Origin: Spirosoma profusum
GTDB taxonomy: Bacteria; Bacteroidota; Bacteroidia; Cytophagales; Spirosomataceae
Direction: 5' to 3'
Length of the DNA: 64,000 nucleotides
NCBI RefSeq assembly: GCF_014699005.1
Contig: NZ_JACWZY010000004.1
Location: forward strand, 124,001 to 188,000
Shown here: positions 51,509 to 59,394 of the stretch, one piece after another
How positions within the stretch are numbered: position 1 is the stretch's first letter
Layout: the number at the start of each line of letters is the position of its first letter
Position numbers and translations under genes: made by a program
The notes under the pieces: generated by a model
What the model saw: the letters and a program-made list of their open reading frames with translations, nothing else
What the model was told of the DNA's origin: nothing
Databases searched by the model: none

Positions 51509-52354
51509 ATGAGCCAACCCGCATTCTCAAGTCGATTTACGAGTTCTCCTACCGAAGTTAAGGGCATGGATACCGCCCAGTTACGCCAGCATTTTCTCAT
51601 CGAAACGCTTTTCATTGCCGGCCAATGTCCGTGGGTTCTTTCATTTTATGACCGTTACATGACAGGTGGCGCCATGCCCGTAAATGGCCCCGTTACGTTA
51701 GAAACGCCCGAAAATCTTAAAGCCGCTTATTTTCTGGAACGGCGCGAATTGGGTATCATTAACGTAGGAGGCTCCGGGCAGGTTGTGGCCGACGGACAAA
51801 CCTATTCGCTGGCTCGTAAAGAAGCGCTTTACTTAGGGAAAGGAACTCAACAGGTCGAATTTCGGTCGGATGACGCTGCCAATCCAGCTAAATTTTATCT
51901 CAACTCGGCCCCCGCTCACATGACTTATCCCAGCCGGAAGGTTTCGCGCGAAGACGCCGACGTAGTGGTTTTGGGCAGTCAGGAAACGGCGAATCACCGG
52001 ACTATCAATAAACTATTGGTTAACAGCGTATTACCTACCTGCCAGCTTCAGATGGGCATGACTGAATTGAAACCGGGTAGCGTCTGGAACACCATGCCAG
52101 CCCATACGCACGACCGGCGTATGGAGGTTTATTTTTATTTCGATATTCCCGACGGGCAGAGCGTCTGTCATTTTATGGGTGAGCCACAGGAAACCCGGCA
52201 TATCTGGATTCAAAATGAGCAGGCTGTTATTTCACCTAACTGGTCGATTCACTCGGGAGCCGGTACGTCGAACTATACGTTTATCTGGGGAATGGCGGGC
52301 GAAAACCTCGATTACGGGGATATGGACGTTTGTCCGATTCCAGAGTTACGATAA
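51509..52354 (+). CDS. kduI: 5-dehydro-4-deoxy-D-glucuronate isomerase
   Basis: A 281-aa cupin-type isomerase converting 5-keto-4-deoxyuronate, the product of unsaturated uronate hydrolysis, to 2,5-diketo-3-deoxygluconate. Zinc ligands are visible in MPAHTHDRRMEVYFYFDI (two His and a Glu) and the later His in WSIHSGAGTSNYTFIWG; VCHFMGEPQETRHIW and NLDYGDMD complete the hallmark. Its length matches the family. It is divergent from the GH105 gene, with a shared promoter region. KduD is not seen within the window. Confidence 0.97.
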   Translation: MSQPAFSSRFTSSPTEVKGMDTAQLRQHFLIETLFIAGQCPWVLSFYDRYMTGGAMPVNGPVTLETPENLKAAYFLERRELGIINVGGSGQVVADGQTYSLARKEALYLGKGTQQVEFRSDDAANPAKFYLNSAPAHMTYPSRKVSREDADVVVLGSQETANHRTINKLLVNSVLPTCQLQMGMTELKPGSVWNTMPAHTHDRRMEVYFYFDIPDGQSVCHFMGEPQETRHIWIQNEQAVISPNWSIHSGAGTSNYTFIWGMAGENLDYGDMDVCPIPELR

Positions 52355-52496
52355 TGGAGTTTGTATAGGAAAGTACAGGATGGCTTAAGCCAATGTTACC
52401 TATACATTTGTAAGCAAGGTTTAGCGTTATAATAAAGTCATGATAACGAACGTATCAGTACGTTTTTCGAGCCGTATTGATGCTGAATGATTTACT

Positions 52497-53231
52497 ATGA
52501 AAGTCGGTTTATTTATTCCCTGCTACATCGATCAGTTTTATCCGCACGTAGCAATTGCTACGTTGAAATTGCTGGAAAGCGTTGGCTGTGAGGTCGATTA
52601 CCCGCTGCAACAAACCTGCTGCGGCCAGCCTATGGCCAACTCCGGTTTTGAAAATCTGGCCGGAGGCTGTAACGAGAACTTCGTACGTAACTTTTCGGGC
52701 TACGATTACATTGTATCGCCATCGGGGAGTTGTACGCTGCACATCAAAGACCACCTGCACGCTACAAATGAATCCGAAGCAACGACCATCCGTTCCCGGA
52801 TGTACGAACTGACGGAGTTTCTGACCGACGTAGTGAACGTGTCTTCGCTGAATGCTACGTTTCCCTACCGCGTCGGCCTGCACCAGAGTTGCCACGGTCA
52901 GCGTGGACTTGGATTGGCGCAGATGACGGAACGGATGCTCCCGCCTTTTTCGAAGCCGGTGCAGTTACTCAATCTGGTCGACGGCCTCGAACTCGTTCAG
53001 CTAGATCGCCGGGACGAGTGTTGCGGCTTTGGTGGTACGTTCTGCGTAACGGAGGAAGCGGTATCGGCAAAAATGGGCAAAGATCGTGTGGCCGACCATC
53101 TTCGTCACGGCGTTAATTATATCACCGGCGTCGACGTATCGTGCCTGATGCATATGGAAGGGATACTGAAACGTAGCAATAGTAACGTACAGATTAAGCA
53201 CATTGCCGAAATCTTAACAGCAACGGTATAA
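52497..53231 (+). CDS. lutA: L-lactate utilisation protein LutA (Fe-S oxidoreductase)
   Basis: A 244-aa CCG-domain protein of the LutA/YkgE type. Two cysteine-rich CCG motifs are present: QTCCGQPMANSGF (about 41-52) and DECCGFGGTFCVTEE (about 184-198). LutABC oxidises L-lactate to pyruvate in the absence of a flavin dehydrogenase. The operon is lutA, an 80-base gap with palindrome family C, lutB and lutC. The start ATG at 52497 fits the family. Confidence 0.96.
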   Translation: MKVGLFIPCYIDQFYPHVAIATLKLLESVGCEVDYPLQQTCCGQPMANSGFENLAGGCNENFVRNFSGYDYIVSPSGSCTLHIKDHLHATNESEATTIRSRMYELTEFLTDVVNVSSLNATFPYRVGLHQSCHGQRGLGLAQMTERMLPPFSKPVQLLNLVDGLELVQLDRRDECCGFGGTFCVTEEAVSAKMGKDRVADHLRHGVNYITGVDVSCLMHMEGILKRSNSNVQIKHIAEILTATV

Positions 53232-53233
53232 AG

Positions 53234-53300
53234 CAGTCGTCAGTCGATAGTCGTCAGTCCTTAGTCATAAACTGACGGCCATCGACTAACGCCTATCGAC
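53234..53300. repeat. Imperfect palindrome, family C, inside the lut operon
   Basis: AGTCGTCAGTCGATAGTCG and TCAGTCC on the left are mirrored by ACTGACGGCC-ATCGACTAA and CGCCTATCGAC. The element separates lutA from lutB, which are otherwise expected to be adjacent. Related copies are at 6086 and 14746. Confidence 0.72.
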
Positions 53301-53311
53301 AATAAACAACC

Positions 53312-54688
53312 ATGAACCAGCTCAATTTAGACCACGCTACGGCCTCTGCCGTGTTCAACAAAAACGAACCCCGGGTTGACTGGCACGACGAGACGCTTTG
53401 GTTTGTACGGGCCAAACGCGACCGCGCGGCAGCCCTGATACCTGAATGGGAAGATCTACGGGAAGCTGCTTCGCAGATAAAAAACCACGTTCTGTCGAAT
53501 ATGCACGACTTGCTGGTGCAGTTCGAAGAAAACGCCAGGAAGAATGGTATACATGTTCACTGGGCCGCCAATGCCGACGAACATAACGACATCGTTCTGG
53601 GCATTATTCAGAAGACTGGGGCGAATCGCATGGTGAAGTCGAAGTCGATGCTCACCGAGGAATGTCACATGAACAATTTCCTCACCAGCCACGGCATTGA
53701 AGTGATTGACAGCGACTTAGGCGAACGTATCGTGCAAATGCGAAAAGAACCGCCTTCGCATATCGTGCTACCCGCCATCCACCTCACCCGGGCCGATGTA
53801 GGCGAAACATTTCATGAGCATCTTGGTACGGAGAAAGGCGCTACCGATCCGCAATACCTGACCGAAGCGGCCCGGCAACACCTGCGTGATACGTTCCTGA
53901 CTCGCAAAGTGGCCCTCACGGGCGTCAATTTCGCTATTGCCGAGACCGGCGGATTTGTGGTTTGCACCAATGAAGGCAATGCCGACATGGGCGCCCACCT
54001 GGCCGACGTACACATTGCAGCCATGGGTTTCGAAAAAATCATTCCCCGCGCTGAACATTTGGGTGTTTTTCTGCGACTGTTGGCGCGGTCAGCAACCGGG
54101 CAGCCTATTACAGCATTCTCCAGCCATTTTCACAAGCCGCGTCCCGGTCAGGAAATGCACCTGATAATTGTCGACAATGGTCGTAGCCGCCAGTTGGGTA
54201 GAACTGAATTTCGGAACTCGCTCAAGTGCATTCGCTGTGCCGCCTGCATGAACACGTGTCCTGTGTATCGGCGGTCGGGCGGACACAGTTACCACAGTGC
54301 AGTAGCTGGCCCGATTGGCTCCATTCTGGCCCCCAATCTGGACATGAAACTCAACGCCGATCTGCCTTTTGCATCAACACTTTGCGGCTCCTGCTCAAAC
54401 GTTTGTCCGGTTAAAATCGACATTCACGACCAGCTTTATAAGTGGCGGCAGGTGCTCATGCGCGAAGGGTATGGAACGACTGGCAAAGGAGCCGCCATGA
54501 AAGCCATGGCTACTGTGCTCGAATCGCCACGATTGTATCGGATGGCGGGTAAAATTGGGCGCGGGGTACTACGTTTCTCTCCTGCTGTGGCCGAAAATCG
54601 TTTTAATCCCTGGTTCAATCAGCGGGAAATGCCTGCTCCCCCGTCCGAAAGTTTCCGTGACTGGTACGTTAAAAACAAAAAATCATGA
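53312..54688 (+). CDS. lutB: L-lactate utilisation protein LutB (iron-sulfur)
   Basis: A 458-aa LutB/YkgF homologue with the LUD domain (about 70-300), KSKSMLTEECHMNNFL, and TGVNFAIAETGGFVVCTNEGN. Two 4Fe-4S ferredoxin clusters follow: CIRCAACMNTCPVYRRSGG (about 308-325) and CGSCSNVCPVKIDIHDQL (about 358-375). The stop overlaps the lutC ATG by four bases (ATGA). It mediates electron transfer in lactate oxidation with LutA and LutC. Confidence 0.97.
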   Translation: MNQLNLDHATASAVFNKNEPRVDWHDETLWFVRAKRDRAAALIPEWEDLREAASQIKNHVLSNMHDLLVQFEENARKNGIHVHWAANADEHNDIVLGIIQKTGANRMVKSKSMLTEECHMNNFLTSHGIEVIDSDLGERIVQMRKEPPSHIVLPAIHLTRADVGETFHEHLGTEKGATDPQYLTEAARQHLRDTFLTRKVALTGVNFAIAETGGFVVCTNEGNADMGAHLADVHIAAMGFEKIIPRAEHLGVFLRLLARSATGQPITAFSSHFHKPRPGQEMHLIIVDNGRSRQLGRTEFRNSLKCIRCAACMNTCPVYRRSGGHSYHSAVAGPIGSILAPNLDMKLNADLPFASTLCGSCSNVCPVKIDIHDQLYKWRQVLMREGYGTTGKGAAMKAMATVLESPRLYRMAGKIGRGVLRFSPAVAENRFNPWFNQREMPAPPSESFRDWYVKNKKS

Positions 54689-55269
54689 CATCCCGCGAAC
54701 AAATTCTGGCTAATGTTAAGGCCAATCAGCCCGCACTACATCCATTGCCGGAGCAGTTTAGGTTTACATCGGTTTTCCCTGACATTGTGCAGCAGTTCAT
54801 GGATATACTGGCTTTTGTGGGCGGGAAAGCTGAACGTGTATCTGACTACGAAGCTATTAAAAAGCATATTCAGGAGTACTATCCCGGCATGACCAACGTA
54901 GCAACGACCATCCCGGAACTGGCTTCGCTGGCCGACACTACGTTAGCCGTTACCGACCCGCACGACCTAGCAAGCCTGAATCTGGCTATCATCGAAGGCC
55001 AACTGGCTGTAGCTGAAAACGGAGCTATCTGGCTCGATGAACGTCAGTTACCCCAGCGCGTAACGCCCATGATTACGCAATATCTGGCGATTGTTATTCG
55101 GGAATCGACTCTCGTGCCGAACATGCACGATGCCTACCAACGTATCACGGTTAATACAACGGGGTTTGGTACGTTCCTTTCTGGCCCTTCCAAAACCGCC
55201 GACATTGAACAGAGTTTAGTTATCGGCGCCCACGGCGCACGTTCGCTAATTGTGTACATGTTACCTTGA
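54685..55269 (+). CDS. lutC: L-lactate utilisation protein LutC (LUD domain)
   Basis: A 194-aa LUD-domain protein. Family features are LAVTDPHDLASLNLAIIEGQ, AENGAIWLDERQLPQRVTP and TGFGTFLSGPSKTADIEQSL, followed by VIGAHGARSLIVYML at the C-terminus. It completes LutABC; the start overlaps lutB. A GC-rich hairpin follows 8 bases after the stop, likely terminating the operon. Confidence 0.95.
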   Translation: MTSREQILANVKANQPALHPLPEQFRFTSVFPDIVQQFMDILAFVGGKAERVSDYEAIKKHIQEYYPGMTNVATTIPELASLADTTLAVTDPHDLASLNLAIIEGQLAVAENGAIWLDERQLPQRVTPMITQYLAIVIRESTLVPNMHDAYQRITVNTTGFGTFLSGPSKTADIEQSLVIGAHGARSLIVYMLP

Positions 55270-55277
55270 TTGTTATA

Positions 55278-55306
55278 GGCTCCGACAGCCAGAGCCTGTC
55301 GGAGCC
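55278..55306. terminator. Hairpin after lutC (family I, GGCTCCGACAG)
   Basis: GGCTCCGACAG-ccagag-CCTGTCGGAGCC, an 11-base stem starting 9 bases after the lutC stop. No clear T-run follows, so it may be a dispersed palindrome rather than a simple terminator. Incomplete copies of the same words (GACAGCCGGAGCCTGTCGG) lie at 59349 and near 59137. Confidence 0.65.
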
Positions 55307-55555
55307 ATATTGCTTTGGTACTACGTTGTACGATAAAAGCAGACGATGGTGGCACACTCGTATTATTTTTTTGCAATTTCGACTGGTAGATAAGCAGCTG
55401 CTAATTCTTTACCTGATAACTACACTTCATTACGTCTTTCAATCGATTCAGGCGCTTTTCAACTGTTTCCGTTAAGTTATGACTGAACCAGTTGAACGTA
55501 ACGCGACAATTTCCATTCTTTTTCATCTATTGCCCCAACGAGAACCTACTCAACC

Positions 55556-57982
55556 ATGAAGGGAATTTTTACTACGTTAAACTTATTCTTTTGTCTCCTT
55601 TTTTCAGTTTCTGTTTTTGCTCAACCCAACGCCAGTACGCGACAGACCTGGATTCGTGGTACGTTTGTCGATGAAGAAAATAAACCCGTTCCGTTTGCTT
55701 CGATTGCCCTGTATCAGAACGGAGGCTCAAAACCACTTTCGGGCGTTGTAACTGACGAAACAGGTAAGTTTGAGCTGGCGGCCAAACCAGGACATTATTC
55801 CCTTAAAATCAGTGCGGTATCTTATCAGGAGAAAACCATTTCTGACATCCACGTAACGAATCAAGATATTCAGCTTGGCGCATCTGTACTGAAAAGCAGC
55901 ACCAAACGTCTGGACGAAGTAGTGGTTGTCGGCGAAAAAAGTCAGATGGAACTGTCGCTCGACAAACGCATTTTCAACGTTGGGAAAGATTTGGCTAATG
56001 CCGGTGGAACGGCTTCTGATATTCTGAAAAATATCCCTTCGGTAGCCGTCGATGGCGAAGGAAATGTAAGTCTGCGGGGCAGTAACAGCGTTCGGATTTT
56101 GATCGATGGCAAACCGTCGGGGCTGGTCAGTATTAAAGGAGCAGCCGGATTGCAGCAATTGCAGGGCAGCATGGTCGAGCGGGTTGAGGTCATTACAAAT
56201 CCTTCAGCCCGTTACGAAGCGGAGGGCATGGGTGGCGTCATTAACATTGTGCTGAAAAAAGAGCGTAAAGAAGGTTTCAATGGCTCATTCGACGTAATAA
56301 CAGGTTATCCAACAAACTTTGGTGCTGCGGCTAATGTCAATTATCGTCGCAAAAACCTGAATTTCTTCATCAATTATACGGCCTCGTTCCGCAATACGCC
56401 CGGCCGAAATTCGCTGTATCAGGAGACGTACCGAAACGATACTACGTTCGCCTATCGTCAAACGTCGACGAGCCAATTGAAAGGACAGAACAACAATGCC
56501 CGCGCCGGTCTCGATTATTTCTTTTCGCCTAAAAGCATTCTGACAGCGTCATATACGTGGCGAATCAGCAAAGGCAAGCGATTCTCCGATATTCAGTATC
56601 TGGATTATAGACCCAATAGCAACGTACTGCAATCGTTCACCAACCGAACTCAGGACGAAACCGAAACAGAGCCTAACTCTGAATATGCCGTGAGTTACAA
56701 GAAAACCTTCGCCCGCGAAGGCCACGAACTGACCGCCGACGTTCGCTACCTGGACAACTGGGAAAAATCGGACCAGATTTTCGCGCAACAAACGTTTTTG
56801 CCAGACGGCGCACCATCGACAACTGTTCCCAGTACGTTGCAACGGGCTATAAATGACGAAACGGAAAAGCAGTTTCTGGTGCAGGTCGATTACGTTCGTC
56901 CGTTCAAAAAAGATGGTAAGCTGGAAGGTGGACTACGTAGCAGTACGCGGAACATGACCAACGACTACGTAGTGACGCAGCAAAATCCCGATGGTACGTC
57001 GTTTCCGTTACCCGGTTTGACCAACGATTTTCTGTACGAAGAGAGCATCAACGCCCTCTACGGGATTGTCGGGAATAAGATGCGCAAATTCTCGTATCAA
57101 CTCGGTTTGCGTGCCGAGTGGACCGGCGTAACTACTACGTTAAAGCAAACGAACGATGTAAATCCACGTAGCTATGCCAACCTGTTTCCAAGTGTTCATG
57201 CTACGTATGATCTGCCTAAACAACACGCGATTCAGGCCAGTTACAGTCGCCGGGTTCGTCGGCCGCAATACAACGATTTGAGCCCGTTCATGACGTTCAG
57301 CGATAACCGGAACTTCTTCAGCGGCAACCCCGACTTGAATCCTGAATTCACCGACGCTTACGAATTGGGTCACATCAAATACGTTGAGCGCGGTTCGTTC
57401 AGTTCGTCGGTGTATTACCGATATACTACAGGTAAAATTATCCGGATTCGGCGCGTCGACGCACTGGGCAATTCGACTACCCGACCGGAGAATCTGGCTA
57501 CCGAAGATTCGTACGGTGCGGAAGTTACGGGGTCGTACACGTTATATAAGTGGTGGAAACTCGATGGCAGTGCCAACTTTTTCCGGGCCATTACCAACGG
57601 CGGCAATCTGGATGCCAGTTACCAGAGTGATACGTATAGCTGGTTCACACGATTGACTTCTCGTATTACGTTCTGGAATAAGACTGATTTTCAGATGCGT
57701 GGCAATTATGAAGCTCCACAAAAAACACCTCAGGGCACTCGGCAGGCGATTGCTACGCTGGATTTATCGTTCAGCAAAGACGTACTGAATAACAACGGAA
57801 CCATTGTGCTCAACGTACTCGATGTGTTCAATTCGCGTCGATATCGTAGCATTACGGAGGGAGCAAATTTTTACACCGAAAGCAATTCACAAGGACGCCT
57901 TCGTCAGATTAATCTGACATTCAATTACCGGCTGCATCAGGCCAAAAAGAAAACCAAAGAGCCAACTGATGGTGAGTTCTAA
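55556..57982 (+). CDS. TonB-dependent receptor, outer membrane beta-barrel family
   Basis: An 808-aa outer membrane receptor with signal peptide (MKGIFTTLNLFFCLLFSVSV), a carboxypeptidase-regulatory-like domain (about 28-110), a plug (about 125-225, TASDILKNIPSVAVDGEGNV and VRILIDGKPSGL) and a beta barrel with SRRVRRPQYNDLSPFMTFSD. Like the gene at 23392 it is of the OMP_b-brl_3 type with no SusD. With KduI, lactate and CAZyme genes around it, import of an oligosaccharide or siderophore is possible. The long leader (55307-55555) is AT-rich and may hold its promoter. Confidence 0.93.
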   Translation: MKGIFTTLNLFFCLLFSVSVFAQPNASTRQTWIRGTFVDEENKPVPFASIALYQNGGSKPLSGVVTDETGKFELAAKPGHYSLKISAVSYQEKTISDIHVTNQDIQLGASVLKSSTKRLDEVVVVGEKSQMELSLDKRIFNVGKDLANAGGTASDILKNIPSVAVDGEGNVSLRGSNSVRILIDGKPSGLVSIKGAAGLQQLQGSMVERVEVITNPSARYEAEGMGGVINIVLKKERKEGFNGSFDVITGYPTNFGAAANVNYRRKNLNFFINYTASFRNTPGRNSLYQETYRNDTTFAYRQTSTSQLKGQNNNARAGLDYFFSPKSILTASYTWRISKGKRFSDIQYLDYRPNSNVLQSFTNRTQDETETEPNSEYAVSYKKTFAREGHELTADVRYLDNWEKSDQIFAQQTFLPDGAPSTTVPSTLQRAINDETEKQFLVQVDYVRPFKKDGKLEGGLRSSTRNMTNDYVVTQQNPDGTSFPLPGLTNDFLYEESINALYGIVGNKMRKFSYQLGLRAEWTGVTTTLKQTNDVNPRSYANLFPSVHATYDLPKQHAIQASYSRRVRRPQYNDLSPFMTFSDNRNFFSGNPDLNPEFTDAYELGHIKYVERGSFSSSVYYRYTTGKIIRIRRVDALGNSTTRPENLATEDSYGAEVTGSYTLYKWWKLDGSANFFRAITNGGNLDASYQSDTYSWFTRLTSRITFWNKTDFQMRGNYEAPQKTPQGTRQAIATLDLSFSKDVLNNNGTIVLNVLDVFNSRRYRSITEGANFYTESNSQGRLRQINLTFNYRLHQAKKKTKEPTDGEF

Positions 57983-58082
57983 TAACGTAACGCGTTAAAC
58001 AAACTTTGCTCCAAATCCGTTATTTCGTCAATACGATAAACGTATTCGGAGCATTGCTCTGTTAGCACTATACTCATCTGTC

Positions 58083-58394
58083 ATGAAAACGAATTGGCTT
58101 TTAACCATAGCACTTTGCGCGGCATTGACAACCGGCGCATTTGCTCAGGACAACGCGGCTGTCCGCGCAGAACGTAAAGAAAAAACACGCGAAGATGTAA
58201 AGCGCGTGGGCGATAAAGTTGAAACGGGGGTTGCCGATGGCGCACACGCTGTTGGAACTGCCGGCAGAGCGACCGGAAAAGCCGTCGCCAAAGGCGCGAA
58301 AGCAACCGGACGAGCCGTCAAAAAAGGCGCGAAAGCAACCGGGCGAGCCGTTAGTACAGAAGCGAAAAAAGTTGAAAAGAAAATCGAAAGCTGA
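58083..58394 (+). CDS. Exported protein with 11-residue AKATGRAV repeats
   Basis: A 103-aa protein with a signal peptide (MKTNWLLTIALCAALTTGAF) and a mature domain rich in Ala, Lys, Gly, Val and Thr with no Cys. Three consecutive 11-residue units are seen: ATGKAVAKGAK, ATGRAVKKGAK and ATGRAVSTEAK, preceded by looser ones (VGDKVETGVAD, GAHAVGTAGR). The matching DNA is a 33-base tandem repeat from 58269. Eleven-residue repeats form amphipathic helices in LEA proteins and synucleins. A desiccation-, stress- or membrane-related role is inference. A strong terminator follows. Confidence 0.85.
   Translation: MKTNWLLTIALCAALTTGAFAQDNAAVRAERKEKTREDVKRVGDKVETGVADGAHAVGTAGRATGKAVAKGAKATGRAVKKGAKATGRAVSTEAKKVEKKIES
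58269..58367 (+). repeat. Three tandem 33-base repeats encoding 11-residue units
   Basis: Units start at 58269, 58302 and 58335 (GC(A/G)ACCGG..GAGCCGT...). The first two differ at few positions; the third diverges in its second half. They lie in frame in the exported repeat protein. Confidence 0.85.
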
Positions 58395-58419
58395 TACGTC
58401 GGCCTTTTATACCAGCTTG

Positions 58420-58455
58420 AGAGCGATAACTTTACAAGGTTATCGCTCTTTTTTT
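58420..58455 (+). terminator. Rho-independent terminator
   Basis: AGAGCGATAAC-tttacaag-GTTATCGCTCT, an 11-base perfect stem, followed by TTTTTTT. It lies 26 bases after the repeat-protein stop. Confidence 0.95.
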
Positions 58456-58535
58456 GAGTATAGATTACGGTAAAAAATGAACGTTTATTCTTTTCCAAAA
58501 GGAAATGTTATACCAAATTCTTAGCACGCACGTCC

Positions 58536-58976
58536 ATGAAAACAGTTGCGCTTACCCTTATCGCCATTTATAGTATGCTGACAACAACCAGTTTTGCCCA
58601 AAAAGATTCAAAGGATCAGTCCGATGTCGAACAGGCCGTTGAACAGTTTCGGATGTTACTGGTCGACCCCGATAAAGCGAAATTAGAAGCGATTACAGCT
58701 AAAGAATTAAGTTATGGTCACTCGAACGGCAAACTGGAAACGCAGAATGAGTTAATTGAAGCGTACGTAACAGGTGTGTACGATTTCAAATCGATTACGA
58801 ACGCCGATCAGACCGTTACGGTTGTTGGCAATACCGCCATCGTTCGTAATAAGTTGATGGGCGAATCGCAGGATAAAGGCAAAGACCCGGCACAGGTAAA
58901 ACTAAGTGTTTTAACGGTATGGGTGAAACAGCAGGGAGGCTGGAAGTTACTGGCCCGTCAGGCTGTAAAAATCTAA
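58536..58976 (+). CDS. Exported SnoaL/DUF4440-like protein (NTF2 fold)
   Basis: A 146-aa protein with a signal peptide (MKTVALTLIAIYSMLTTTSF) and an NTF2-like domain (about 30-146). VEQAVEQFRMLLVDPDKAKL, ELSYGHSNGKLETQNELIEA and VWVKQQGGWKLLARQAVKI are typical of DUF4440/SnoaL-like proteins. Such proteins bind small ligands or are enzymes; the activity is unknown. It has its own promoter region after the upstream terminator. Confidence 0.9.
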   Translation: MKTVALTLIAIYSMLTTTSFAQKDSKDQSDVEQAVEQFRMLLVDPDKAKLEAITAKELSYGHSNGKLETQNELIEAYVTGVYDFKSITNADQTVTVVGNTAIVRNKLMGESQDKGKDPAQVKLSVLTVWVKQQGGWKLLARQAVKI

Positions 58977-59001
58977 CGTATCGCTACGTAACGTAACAAA
59001 A

Positions 59002-59031
59002 ATAAGCCCATCAGAAGTCTGGTGGGCTTAT
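59002..59031. terminator. Hairpin with ATAAGCCCA stem
   Basis: ATAAGCCCAtCAGA-ag-TCTGgTGGGCTTAT. A T-run (TTATTTTTG) follows it on the minus strand and none on the plus strand, so it would terminate transcripts coming from the minus-strand GH39 gene, with weaker action on the SnoaL-like gene. Confidence 0.6.
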
Positions 59032-59193
59032 CCTGCAAAACCTATGATAAAACGTATTGCCTAAAATACGTTATTGTTTCTGAACCAACTCTCCTGAACT
59101 CACCTGCTTGATTCTCAACAGTTAGTTTTTCTTAGAATCGGCTCCGTCTGTCGGGGTCGCGATAGCGGCTAATTCAACTTGAATAATTTTACA

Positions 59194-59312
59194 TTGTATT
59201 GCTGACGCGTGGGGCTTCGACAGGCTCAGCCTGACAGTCCATGTAAATTCCTTAAATCAAGCTGGTTTGTCAGGCTGAGCCTGTCGAAGCCCCACGCGTC
59301 AGCAATACGTTG
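59194..59312. repeat. Long palindrome, family B
   Basis: TGTATTGCTGACGCGTGGGG, CTTCGACAGG and CTCAGCCTGACA on the left are mirrored by TGTCAGGCTGAGCCTG and TCGAAGCCCCACGCGTCAGC. The inner words are shared with 13261, while the outer stem CGCGTGGGG differs on both sides, another compensated change. Confidence 0.92.
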
Positions 59313-59394
59313 GTTAACTCATTAGTATTCAGTAGTATCCACATAAAAGACAGCCGGAGCCTGTCGGGGCCGATCACTTGACGTAACACCTCCC

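Larger units (their letters stand above)
58977..59394. other. Intergenic region rich in palindromes between two convergent genes
   Basis: It holds no convincing gene. A hairpin (59002-59031), a family I remnant near 59137, the family B palindrome at 59194-59312, and a second family I remnant near 59349 lie here. The two flanking genes converge, so terminators are expected. Confidence 0.8.

Noticed and set aside
59002..59031. Riboswitch or small RNA
   Set aside because: A simple hairpin with a T-run on one strand is enough to explain it as a terminator.
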